This document shows positions 41,899 to 51,899 of a stretch of DNA of 64,000 bases, piece after piece (the stretch's first letter is position 1; every line of letters begins with the position of its first letter). A program made the translations under genes and the position numbers. The notes beneath the pieces were generated by a model, which ran no database searches, was not told where the DNA came from, and saw only the letters and a program-made list of their open reading frames with translations. The DNA lies in NCBI GenBank assembly GCA_027422505.1, contig JAPQWV010000001.1:3658001-3722000 (forward strand), written 5' to 3'. The DNA comes from Craterostigma plantagineum (taxonomy: Eukaryota; Streptophyta; Magnoliopsida; Lamiales; Linderniaceae).

Positions 41899-44578
41899 CT
41901 AGATAAACTGTACGTGGGAAATTTCCAAGTGCGATTTTTGGAAGAAAAAAAAAAGATGTATATAATTTCACAATTGTATATTAGTTATATATATTTATCT
42001 TCCCCATATGGACCATGACAAGAGTTTGTTGTATGTTTGTCTCTCTTTTTCAATCTCCAATGAAACCTTAGCAAGTAGAAAGGCTTATTTCTGTTTCATG
42101 TCAGGTCATCCTTTCTACTTTTCTTTCAAGCTTTCCTTTGCTTTATGAAAGGCCTTGTGCCCTGCCCTACATTCGCTCCTAAAAGAATAATACAAAATAT
42201 ATTCAAGAAACTTTCAATAATTTACTCAATTTCGCCCACTATAGTTACTCTAGATATGATAGACTAATATTCAATTGATTTTGAAAATGTGGGATTAAAT
42301 ATATTCTTAGGTTTATTGTCCAGTTCGATCGAATACCGTCTTTATTTAACTTACATAAAATAAATCATTTAGTTTTTTATAAGGTAATAATTAGTTTCTT
42401 CGGTTATAACAAAGACATGTAGTGGTGTAATGAGATTTGTGTTTGGGACATGCCACGGTGTACCCACATTGTCATGTGTTCGTACTATGTTTTCCAAGCA
42501 AAGCTGAATATTTGTATTTGTATATCTATATATGATCGAAAAATAAAATTACCGAAAAAATTTTACTTAAAGAGTAAGGAAAGATCTGAAACAACTATTA
42601 TGAAACGTCATAAAATTGTTTGATCAAAGAAAATTTAGTCATAAATGAGTTCAGGTTGAATTTTTGATATATTGTTTATACTCGAGCAATATTCATATAT
42701 CTATACAGTTTTTTGTACATTTTTTTCACAGTTTTTAATAGTAATAAACAATTTTCACATTTTGACGACATATCCGATTGTTACAGATTTGACCAACATA
42801 TGAACTAATAAGATAAATAAGCATAAAAAGAGAGTCAACAATATAAGACGATTCATTAAAGCATGGATGATAAATGTATAGCATATAGACATGCGTGATA
42901 GAATATGAAGGCGCGCGAATTTGATCAGAAGGAAGAGGTCGTCAAACTAACGAAATTCTCACGAAAATTCGTGAAAGAAAATTCCAGGACTAAAGATTAA
43001 TTATCTTTTTTCTGAAAGGTACTAAAATCTATAAATTAAAATAAATAGGATCTTCAATAAAACGAAAATCAACTATAAACGGATTAATTGCTCGCACGAT
43101 CTTCTCAAATATATTCTAGCTTTTGGAGATCTCTAAACTGCAATCGTAAGCGTGTCGGCATACAGCTTTGAGCTTTCTTAATCTCATGTGGTCTTTCTTT
43201 CTTGCGTGTGAGTGTAAAGCAAAGTTTCACTATTGATCTTGAAATTACAGATGACACGTAACAAATTAATTAAAAATTATCAGAAGCCAAATGTGCTACG
43301 GCAATAATTTAGGTAAAAAAGGAATCTTGAATCGTTGAAATTTCCTGGAAACACAGCTTAATTGGAGTTTAATAACATTATTCGTAATGTTAGTATATTC
43401 GGTCAATTATATCATACAAGCTCATCATCATTCCGCTTGATCAAGAATCATTCATGGAACGACATGATATATATTATAAACATATTTACTTCATGAGTGT
43501 TTTTGTTTTTCTTTGTTAAGAAAGCCACGGACATAAAACTGATACAAAATCGAGAGTGCAAAAGCTAACTTAAAATTTTGATAATATACATACATAACAA
43601 AGCTATGAAAGCGATGCAACTAATGATAAAGCGCTTCTATTGATGATAATAATTAATGGCAATGATAAAGCTATTGGGCGGTGGGACTTTCTATAGCTTT
43701 CGAATAAAAACTATATATGTAGACATTAAACGGAGTGACAATAAGTCAAATATGCAATATAATACTATGATCATGACATAGTTAAATATTTTGTCCATAG
43801 TGGAAAATCTCAACATTTTCAGTAATGGCCATACAGGTAGATATTATTATTTACAATAGCGTACATAATTTGAACAACACATACTTTAGAATACTATATC
43901 ATGAACGAACAAGTGGATGCATGGAGAGAATGGCGCCTAATAAAGGCAAGGGATTCTCCCGACCACAGTAAATAAATAATTTTTAAAAATATAAAAAGGT
44001 GAAACTTCACCGATATTAATTTAGTACAAAATTTGTAAATAAAAAAAAAAAATAAAAGTAGAACGTGGTAGTCATTTGCAAACGACAGCGATGGAGCTTT
44101 GAATGTGACCGATCAGCTAACCAAAATTGCCTTTCATGTTATTAAAAAAAATGATGTAATTTAATATTTATCTTGCGCATCTTCCTAGTATCTTCCTTCT
44201 TGCTTCAGATATTTACATCAATAACCTCCACTGATAAACTGTAAAAACTATAAAACGGTAACTGAACTCTTCACCAATACATATACATCACACAAATTTC
44301 AGAACACATAAAATTTCTCTTTAACTTTTGTCAGAAACTGTACTTTTTAACCCATGCACTAAATCGTGTAATAAATAGTATTAGCTCCACTTGCCTCAGA
44401 AAAAATATTGCCTCATCGATGATAGTACTATTTATTTACCTCTATCTACCCACCAAATCAAAACCCCACACAAACAAACAAGATTCCCAACTTGCTTTTT
44501 TCTCCATCTTCAATTATTGCCAACATTTCATTATATTTTAATGATCAATTAATTTAACTTCCAACCCCACTTCCCATC
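41899..44578. other. AT-rich intergenic DNA upstream of the bZIP gene
   Basis: About 2.7 kb with no supported ORF, element ends or large repeats. The last few hundred bases are presumably the bZIP promoter; I see no motif I would name with confidence apart from the TATA box. Confidence 0.5.
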
Positions 44579-44585
44579 TATAAAT
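44579..44585 (+). promoter_or_regulatory. TATA box of the bZIP gene
   Basis: CTATAAATG in a pyrimidine-rich context, about 480 bp upstream of the main ATG, followed by CT-rich leader sequence (CTCTTCCTCTTCCC). This would give a leader of roughly 450 nt, typical of S1 bZIP genes with uORFs. Confidence 0.6.
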
Positions 44586-44784
44586 GAAGCCACCCTCCAT
44601 TCTCAAAAACCTCTTCCTCTTCCCATTTTCTTTCCCCTCTTTCCCATAGCTCTTAATTTAATCACAACCGTCGTCATTCTGCTTCTTCCATTTCTTTTCT
44701 TCAGATATTACCAGCCGTTACTCTGCCAAGAATTAAAACACCAATAAATAACTAAATTAGTGAATTAATTTTTGCTTTTATTAC

Positions 44785-44853
44785 ATGCTGCAGATGATAT
44801 GTGAATATTCATGTCGCCTGTACTCAGCGAAATCCTCAGGTCAGGTTTTATGA
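44785..44853 (+). promoter_or_regulatory. First uORF, overlapping the SC-uORF
   Basis: A 22-codon frame from ATG 44785 to TGA 44853 in a different frame from the SC-uORF (ATG 44811), overlapping it by 43 bases. Ribosomes that start here would pass the SC-uORF start. An overlapping uORF at this position is also known in Arabidopsis bZIP11. Confidence 0.7.
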
Positions 44854-44936
44854 TCAACTCTTCTCTCCGGCGAAGAACACACCTTGTCCAATCTTTCTCA
44901 GTCGTCTTCCTCTATTGGTTCTACGTTTTCTCATAA
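44811..44936 (+). CDS. Sucrose-control peptide uORF (SC-uORF)
   Basis: A 41-residue frame in the bZIP leader, starting MSPVLSEILRSGF and ending FLYWFYVFS before TAA, 124 nt upstream of the main ATG. The C-terminal YWFYVFS-type segment and the length match the conserved sucrose-control peptide of S1-group bZIP mRNAs. In Arabidopsis bZIP11 the nascent peptide stalls the ribosome when sucrose is high and so blocks translation of the transcription factor. Conservation of the peptide is the strongest sign that this gene is functional and sugar-regulated. Basis: sequence match plus known family behaviour; regulation here is inferred. Confidence 0.92.
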   Translation: MSPVLSEILRSGFMINSSLRRRTHLVQSFSVVFLYWFYVFS

Positions 44937-45060
44937 ACAAACTAACCCTGGTTAACAATCCCAACCAAAGCGAACAAACCCTAATCAACAAATCGTAAGA
45001 TCTAACAACCCTTTAACGAGAAAAAAAGGGAAGAAAATAATAATTAAAAAAAAAGAAAGC

Positions 45061-45642
45061 ATGTCGTCATTATCGACTAGCACTGGGAACACATCAGCTC
45101 AAACCTCAGCCGGCGGCGCCGGCGCCGAAGGGAACAACTCACAGGCGGCGCTTATTCTGATGGATCAGAGGAAGAGGAAACGAATGGAATCTAACCGCGA
45201 ATCAGCGAAGAGATCGAGGATGAGGAAACAGAAGCACCTCGACGAACTTACAGGGAAAGTTGCTCAGTTGAAGAACGAGAACTGCCAAGTTCTTACAAGC
45301 ATTAGCGTAACGGCGCAGAAGTATGCGAGGGTTGAAGCTGAGAACTCGGTTTTGAGGGCTCAGTTCATGGAGTTGACTCAGAGGCTCCATTCTTTGAACG
45401 AAATCTTGGAATATACGAACAGTTTGCAGATGAATAGCAGTTTGAACTCTGGGATGTGTACGGCGGAGACGATGACGGCGTCCGAGGATTGGTTTTCCGA
45501 CCAGCTTGCGTCGGCGGCGGGTTTGTTCGGAGATGGGTTGGCGATGAACATCAACGGTGGTGGTGGTAGTTTGATGGGGTTTGGTCAGAGCCTTCAATGT
45601 CCAATTGTGGCGTCGGCTGATATGTTTGCTTACAATTATTGA
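45061..45642 (+). CDS. S1-group bZIP transcription factor (bZIP11/2/44-like)
   Basis: Single intronless frame of 193 aa, as usual for group S1. A Ser/Thr/Gly-rich N-terminus (1-35) precedes the basic region KRKRMESNRESAKRSRMRK (N-x7-R signature, ~38-57). The leucine zipper follows with heptad positions from LDELTGKVAQL through ENSVLRAQFMELTQRLHSL (~61-113), then the conserved LNEILEYTNSL and an acidic/hydrophobic tail with DWFSDQ. S1 factors bind ACGT-core sites, usually as heterodimers with group C bZIPs, and reprogram amino-acid and sugar metabolism under low energy. The leader carries the SC-uORF (44811-44936), which implies translational repression by sucrose. Within S1 I cannot decide between bZIP11, bZIP2 and bZIP44. 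Confidence 0.95.
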   Translation: MSSLSTSTGNTSAQTSAGGAGAEGNNSQAALILMDQRKRKRMESNRESAKRSRMRKQKHLDELTGKVAQLKNENCQVLTSISVTAQKYARVEAENSVLRAQFMELTQRLHSLNEILEYTNSLQMNSSLNSGMCTAETMTASEDWFSDQLASAAGLFGDGLAMNINGGGGSLMGFGQSLQCPIVASADMFAYNY

Positions 45643-46313
45643 TGTTTAAATTTGTGTTTCTTTTTTTGTTTCTTTTATTGGGGGTAAGGAAATGGTTTGA
45701 TGGCTTCTTGGTCATTAAATGTCTTCACGGTTGTAGTTGGTGAGTCAATATTTGGCGTCTGTGTAGAATGGATTTAAGAAAAATAATAATTAATGGGCAG
45801 TTTTGTCTTAATAATATTATGATCGTTAATAATATTATAAATACAGTGAGTGCAAAGATGAATGATAGAAAACAATCGGCATGAATTCCATAAATCTTCA
45901 CCTAATCGAGTTTATAGGCACATGATAAAAATGTATGTAAAGTATTTGGTAAGAGGCTATTTGGGCCTATGAAAATACATATAACGGGCCAAACTTGTAC
46001 TAAAATCGAAAAGTGAGAAATTAAATCCAATTCTGTATGTTGGATTGAAAATCACGTAGGATGTAGCATCAAAGTTCAAACAAAATCTTGATCCCAGTAT
46101 TGGTTGGTGTTCACAAGATTTGGAAATTATTTTCGCTCGTTTTACTTCAACCACAAATGCTTTTCTGTATATATTTGTGTGTAGGTATTGATAGAAAGGT
46201 CTAATCAAGAGGGAAGGAAGAGCATGAAACATTAGTGTTATAACATCTCCCATAATTTTTCAGAATCGATAGTTAAATTAATCCTTCGAAAAAAAAACAT
46301 GTTACGATTACGA
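45643..46313. other. bZIP 3' UTR and intergenic DNA
   Basis: T-rich 3' UTR to about 45780, then AT-rich DNA with no gene. Ends at the target duplication of the gag-only element. Confidence 0.5.
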
Positions 46314-46318
46314 CATAT

Positions 46319-46926
46319 TGTTGGGAAATGAGCTGCTTTAGGTTCGTGATTGAGTGTAGATTCGTTTGTGATTGATTATCAGTCCAAGAATTTGGATCTT
46401 GAACTCAATCGAATCAGAAAACAGAAGAAAACGAAAACAGAGAAAATGCGCAGATTTACGTGGTTCGGCCTCACTTTTGGCCTACTCCACGGATCAAACA
46501 GAGCACTTTTTATTCAATCTAAGAGAAGGAATTACAAGCCACGAACTTACTCTCCAACTCTTATGTTTACAAGTCACTCAGAAACTCACTCTACGAAAAG
46601 ATACGAACCCTCGAAGATTTCTCCTTGACCACTGCTAATCTGATATATATAGCAGGTTTTTCTTTTTGTTAATCGCTTCAGCTCTCTGTAAACTGCTGCT
46701 CTGTAAACTGATAAAGTGCTTAACACTTCTATTAGTGAAACTGCACCTTTTAACTTGAGCCATTAGATCTAGGATTGGTTGATCGAACGGCTATAAATCC
46801 CAACTACCATTTAAAGTGTCAGTTGCCTTCAGCAGTATTAAATCGAGCCACAGACCTGAAGCTATTACAGACTTCGTTCGATTCTTTCAGCTTCGATTCA
46901 TTATAGTTTAGGCTCAAATCTTAACA
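46319..46926 (-). repeat. 3' LTR of the gag-only element
   Basis: 608 bp, apparently identical to 48930-49537. Short plus-strand frames of 88-92 codons inside it recur identically in the other LTR and are by-products of the repeat. Confidence 0.9.
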
Positions 46927-47151
46927 ATTCTCCACCTTGAGTCTAGAACTCTCATCTTCTCTACCAATTCACACCTTTACAGTCCAAAGGTATCCACAGA
47001 ACCCGCTTGAAAATGCTACAAGAACCAGCCAAACTTTCAAGAATCTGAGTCAGCTATAATCTGCAGAAATATCACCAGTTTATTTATCTGCAATCGCAAC
47101 CAAGGCTCCACCTTGATTCATAATCCATGCTCTGTTGATCCTCCAGCTAGC

Positions 47152-48888
47152 TTAGCAGCTGCGAGCCTCAAAAGTAACCTTATCAACTCCAAGTGAGATT
47201 GAAATCTCCCACATAGAGCTAACTTGGTACTTTGAGAACTCCACCTTCATCTCTGAAGAACCCTTCTCATTCCCAGCTTCATGAACCTCCATACAGGTGC
47301 ATTTGCAGCTGTTTTCAGCAGGCGTCTTGGTCTTCCTTGCAGACACGACCTCAGCCAATTCCAGTGACTCAGAGTCGCTGTCAGCTTCTAGCAGCTCTTT
47401 TTCAGGTGTTTGAGCCTCACCATCTTCACTTCCAGCCACTTCGGATGCTAACCTCGAACATGGCATGTGAATACTTCTTCTCCTTGGTGGATTCTTGACC
47501 CTGTCTTGATCACATTTCTCATTTTCAGCGCAACTATCACTGAAATCAGTTTCTGCCATTTCTGCAAATTCTAAAATTTCAGACTTGAGCAACGGTTTTG
47601 CGCTTGCTTTCTCCACCTCGAGAAGAGGTCTCTTGGATCTTCCCTTGACAGTATTCAGACCACCACATTTCCTAGTTTCCGTAGGTCTGAATTTCTTCAC
47701 TTGGCATCCATCCATCACGTAGATACCATTCCTTCGAAAGCCACTCAAAATCAGCTTTCCCTGTTTCATAATTTTGAGTTTACCAGCTGCAGTTTGAGTT
47801 GAATATCCCTCTTTATCCAAGGCTCCTATGGAAATGAGGTTCCTCCTTATATCGGGCACATACTTGACATTCTTGAGGACCATCTCATCTCCATTCTTGA
47901 GCCTTAAGCGTACATTGCCAGCTCCAAATATTTGACAGCTTTTATCGTTTCCCAGCCACACCATTTCCTTCTTTGATACTCTGAAATTTTCGATGCTTTC
48001 CTTGTCGCGTGTAATATGAAATGAACTCCCCGAATCAAGGATCCATTCCTTGTTCATTTCTTTCCCAGAAGCAGTGAGGATTTCTGCAAATTCAAGATCA
48101 TCATTAGAGAGAAAATCAGTGGCAGAATTCACTTTACCACGGTTTGAGTTTGAGCCATTTCTTTTCGGGCAGAATCTCCTTATGTGGCCCTCTTCTTGAC
48201 AGTAGTAGCATCTCACGGGCTTTCTTGGCTCGAACTTCTCCTTTCCCGTGCCTTTCCTCTTCCAAGAATTCCCCTTTTCCTTCGCATATAACAGTTGGGC
48301 AGATTCTTGAACCTCAAATTCATTGCTCGTGTTCAGCTGCCGGGAATTCAACGCTGAAAGTACGTCATCAAGCTTGAGCTTTTCCCTTCCATACAAGATC
48401 GCCTCTTTGAAATGATTGTGACTTCTTAGCAGTGCACATAGGAGTAAGAGCGCTTTATCCTCATCCTTCATTTCTTCGCCAACGTTTTCAAGATCAAGAA
48501 TAAGCTTGCTAAACAGATTCAGCTGCTCATCTATCGGCTTCTCTTCTTCCATCTTGAACTTGTAAAGCGCTTGCTTTAGGTACAACCTCTTGGCCAAGGA
48601 TCTTGTCATGTAAAGCTCCTCCAATTTCTTCCACACGCCTTCAGCAGAGGTCTCTTTCGCCACATTCCTCAACACTTGATCTGAAAGACAGAGTATCAAC
48701 ATCGAATAGGCTCGCTCTCGGATCTTCTTCTTGTTCGCTTCCGTCATATCCTTCGGCTCCATTTCCTTCTCAGGCTTCAATGCCTCCTCGAGCCCTTTCT
48801 CCGTTAACAGCGCTTTCATCTTCATCTTCCACAGACCAAAATCGTTTTGGCCATTGAAGAACTCCAATTCAAACCTCGTCGCAGCCAT
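47152..48888 (-). CDS. Gag-protease protein of the gag-only element
   Basis: Intact 578-residue frame from the first ATG after the primer site (48888). Order: copia gag (WKMKMKALLTEKGLEEAL, ~18-40; VWKKLEELYMTRSLAKRLYL, ~100-120), zinc knuckle CYYCQEEGHIRRFC (~228-241), aspartic protease with WILDSGSSFHIT (D-S-G intact, ~283-294) through NVKYVPDIRRNLISIGAL, then the start of the pre-integrase region. Instead of integrase it continues ~160 residues into a Lys/Glu/Ser-rich acidic tail (EKELLEADSDSESLELAE) and ends EARSC. The tail matches no pol domain and may be acquired or shifted sequence. No frameshift or stop, consistent with recent mobility. It likely forms particles that package its own RNA using pol from a related element. 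Confidence 0.88.
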   Translation of the reverse strand: MAATRFELEFFNGQNDFGLWKMKMKALLTEKGLEEALKPEKEMEPKDMTEANKKKIRERAYSMLILCLSDQVLRNVAKETSAEGVWKKLEELYMTRSLAKRLYLKQALYKFKMEEEKPIDEQLNLFSKLILDLENVGEEMKDEDKALLLLCALLRSHNHFKEAILYGREKLKLDDVLSALNSRQLNTSNEFEVQESAQLLYAKEKGNSWKRKGTGKEKFEPRKPVRCYYCQEEGHIRRFCPKRNGSNSNRGKVNSATDFLSNDDLEFAEILTASGKEMNKEWILDSGSSFHITRDKESIENFRVSKKEMVWLGNDKSCQIFGAGNVRLRLKNGDEMVLKNVKYVPDIRRNLISIGALDKEGYSTQTAAGKLKIMKQGKLILSGFRRNGIYVMDGCQVKKFRPTETRKCGGLNTVKGRSKRPLLEVEKASAKPLLKSEILEFAEMAETDFSDSCAENEKCDQDRVKNPPRRRSIHMPCSRLASEVAGSEDGEAQTPEKELLEADSDSESLELAEVVSARKTKTPAENSCKCTCMEVHEAGNEKGSSEMKVEFSKYQVSSMWEISISLGVDKVTFEARSC

Positions 48889-48929
48889 CGTCTTCGTCAC
48901 GCTTCGTTCCAACGACTCGCCGCACCACT

Positions 48930-49537
48930 TGTTGGGAAATGAGCTGCTTTAGGTTCGTGATTGAGTGTAGATTCGTTTGTGATTGATTATCAGTCCAAGA
49001 ATTTGGATCTTGAACTCAATCGAATCAGAAAACAGAAGAAAACGAAAACAGAGAAAATGCGCAGATTTACGTGGTTCGGCCTCACTTTTGGCCTACTCCA
49101 CGGATCAAACAGAGCACTTTTTATTCAATCTAAGAGAAGGAATTACAAGCCACGAACTTACTCTCCAACTCTTATGTTTACAAGTCACTCAGAAACTCAC
49201 TCTACGAAAAGATACGAACCCTCGAAGATTTCTCCTTGACCACTGCTAATCTGATATATATAGCAGGTTTTTCTTTTTGTTAATCGCTTCAGCTCTCTGT
49301 AAACTGCTGCTCTGTAAACTGATAAAGTGCTTAACACTTCTATTAGTGAAACTGCACCTTTTAACTTGAGCCATTAGATCTAGGATTGGTTGATCGAACG
49401 GCTATAAATCCCAACTACCATTTAAAGTGTCAGTTGCCTTCAGCAGTATTAAATCGAGCCACAGACCTGAAGCTATTACAGACTTCGTTCGATTCTTTCA
49501 GCTTCGATTCATTATAGTTTAGGCTCAAATCTTAACA
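48930..49537 (-). repeat. 5' LTR of the gag-only element
   Basis: 608 bp, sense on the minus strand. It ends CCCAACA next to the primer-site-like TGGTGCGGCGAGTC. It contains TATATATAGCAGG (~49257), which on either strand could serve as a TATA box. Confidence 0.88.
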
Positions 49538-49542
49538 CATAT

Positions 49543-50186
49543 GTGTTTAGATATTTGTAAGTTGAGAAGCGAACGAATCGAGTAAATATTCGTGGCTGGA
49601 AAAATTGAAGGAAAAGAAAATATAAAGGTGATTTTGAATTTAAGTCACGAATAACATTAAATAAGTAAACTCCACGAATAAATCAATAAATTGCCAAGAA
49701 CTGTAATTCAACGAATTGAATTGAACTGAACTCCCATGTCCTATCTATATTGGATTATCAATTTGTTTACTCAAAATTTAAAAAAAAAAAAAAAAACTGA
49801 AATATGATAAAACAAAAAGTTAAAAGGACAGGTATATGAACTCAGTCGTATTAGTACTTTGACCTCTATTTTTCCCGGTAATAATAATAATTCGATCTTA
49901 TCTCTAATCTTGTTCATATATTTATTTTCTGGACAAGAATATGCTAGCAAAGTAAAAACTAGACCAAAACCTTACGCACGTGTAAACCCACACCACCACA
50001 GAAACACACACGCACAAAGATCTCTTCACTCTATACACACACTTCATCTTCAAAGCAACATTCCTTTTAACATTCTCATATTTCATCAAACACCCTCCGT
50101 TCATTCGCCGTTAGCCCCTTTTTCCAAATGATAATCGATAATTCGCAGTGAATCCCCTCAACTCTGCATTAATTCGCCACCGTCCG
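49543..50186. other. Promoter and leader region of the LON-domain gene
   Basis: AT-rich with a 19-nt A run near 49778, then a CA-rich leader (about 49980-50050). No uORF with a recognisable conserved peptide. The 3' part is presumably 5' UTR. Confidence 0.45.
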
Positions 50187-51529
50187 ATGGCACTCCTCCA
50201 CCCAACCACCACCGCCTCCGCCAAAGCCTCCTCATCTTCGTTCATCCGCTGCGGAACCGGCCTCAAGCTGAGTTACTCCATCGCCGCCGCTCCACACCAC
50301 CAGCAACAGCATCGCAACCGCCGAGTCACCTCCCTTCGCTGCTACTCCTCCGGCCACGGCGGTCATCATCATCAGCCCAATTCGAACGACGTCGTCGAGC
50401 TGCCGCTGTTTCCGCTTCCATTAGTGCTCTTCCCCGGCGCGATTTTGCCGCTTCAGATATTCGAGTTCAGGTATCGGATAATGATGCACACGCTTCTCCA
50501 GACGGACCTGAGGTTCGGCGTGGTGTACTCGGATCCTTCCACGGGCACGGCGGACGTCGGCTGCGTCGGCGAGATCATCAAGCACGAGCGGCTCGTCGAC
50601 GATAGGTTCTTCCTCATTTGTAAGGGTCAGGAAAGGTTTAGGATCTCCAAAGTCGTGCGAGCCAAGCCCTACCTTGTGGCTCAGGTAAGGTCACGAATCC
50701 CAATTTAGGCTCAGTGAGAAGTAATCAGTTCAAATTTGCTTCTGCTTTGTTGACTGATTGCTAAGTGCTGAAATTCAAAATTTAGCTGACTGCTTGAACA
50801 AACTCAATAGGATCATACATAGAATAGAGCTCTGTTTTGTTCGGACAATCCTACTGTTAGAGAAACACTCTGAATGGCGATTGGTACCTTACATTTCGTT
50901 TCTTGTCCCCAATCAGAGTCCAATAATGTTGATTAATCTTCAATTTTTTTCTTCTTGGTAATCAATCAAACTCATATGGTATTGTATTTTGCTTCAAGAA
51001 ACCTCCTTTTTCTGTTCCTTAGCTTTTGTAAAGGCTTTGATTCTGTTGATATTCTAGAAAACCATAGCAGTCTGGGTGAGTTCATTTCGGTCTTCATTGA
51101 TCAAATCATTTCTTGTCAGAGTTTTCTGATTCTTTCGCACTCAAACAGGTTTCTTGGCTCGAAGACAGGCCATCAATGGCAAACTCAGACGGCGGCGGGC
51201 TAATGGTAGAAGACCTAAACGCCCTCGCAAACGACGTGGAGACGTACATGAAGGATGTCATAAGACTATCTAACCGTCTCAACGGTAAGCCCGAGAAAGA
51301 CATAGGGGATTTGAGGCGTAACATGTTCCCCACTCCCTTCTCGTTCTTCGTGGGGAGCACCTTCGAGGGCGCCCCGAGGGAACAGCAGGCCCTTTTGGAG
51401 CTCGAAGACACCTCCTCGAGGCTCAAGAGGGAGAAGGAGACTCTCAGGAACACTCTAAATTACCTCACCGCTGCCTCGGCGGTGAAAGACGTTTTCCCGT
51501 CCTCGTCCTCGTCCTCTTCCTCCTCGTAG
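50187..51529 (+). CDS. LON-substrate-binding domain protein, probably plastid
   Basis: Two exons, 50187-50684 and 51149-51529 (GTAAGG donor, ACAG acceptor, phase 0), 292 aa. I chose ATG 50187; the upstream in-frame codons lack an ATG. Residues 1-65 are Ser/Ala/Arg-rich with few acids, like a chloroplast transit peptide. Then comes the LON N-terminal (PUA-like) domain: VVELPLFPLPLVLFPGAILPLQIFE, FRYRIMMHTLL, FGVVYSD, VGCVGEIIKHE, FFLICKGQERFRI. A helical C-terminal half with NDVETYMKDVIRLSNRL follows and ends in a Ser run. The AAA+ ATPase and Ser-Lys protease domains of full Lon are absent, so it is not a protease itself. Arabidopsis has similar stand-alone proteins annotated as 'ATP-dependent protease La domain'; their function is poorly known. 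Confidence 0.93.
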
Positions 51530-51825
51530 CCGAGCGGTATTTTAGGTATTTTTGCATTTTCGGGAGGGGTTTGTTTGTGGCTGTGTTGTTGTAAGGTGTA
51601 AAGTTTAAGGTGGTGATATATGATGCTATGCGATTGTTGCTTTAGTGGACTTCTGTCGTCTTAATAGATAATTAATCATATAAAATGATTGAATTTCAAC
51701 CTTAATAATTCATTGATTAAGAAGCCAATTCTCTTGCCTACTGAAACATTACATGGGAAAAAAAGGGAAAATTGCTTTTGAAAACAGCTTGTTTTTTTTG
51801 GCTCACAATTGCAACGCAAGAATTT

Positions 51826-51899
<74 letters not shown>

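Larger units (their letters stand above)
46319..49537 (-). mobile_element. Young gag-only copia derivative (TR-GAG type)
   Basis: LTRs 46319-46926 and 48930-49537 are each 608 bp and read identical wherever I compared them. TG..CA termini (TGTTGGGAAATG .. CTTAACA on the plus strand), exact CATAT duplication (46314-46318 and 49538-49542). The minus strand shows TGGTGCGGCGAGTC two bases after the 5' LTR, at the primer-site position but not the Met sequence, and AAGGTGGAGAAT before the 3' LTR. The 2-kb interior has one intact gag-protease frame and no integrase, RT or RNase H. It must borrow those enzymes. Identical LTRs imply a very recent insertion. Confidence 0.9.

Noticed and set aside
46350..46638. 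Plus-strand frames of 88 and 92 codons, repeated at 48961-49249
   Set aside because: They are inside the two LTRs of the gag-only element and recur only because the LTRs are identical.
50148..50186. Longer N-terminus for the LON-domain protein
   Set aside because: The upstream codon is GTG; the first ATG in frame is 50187, which also gives a sensible transit peptide.
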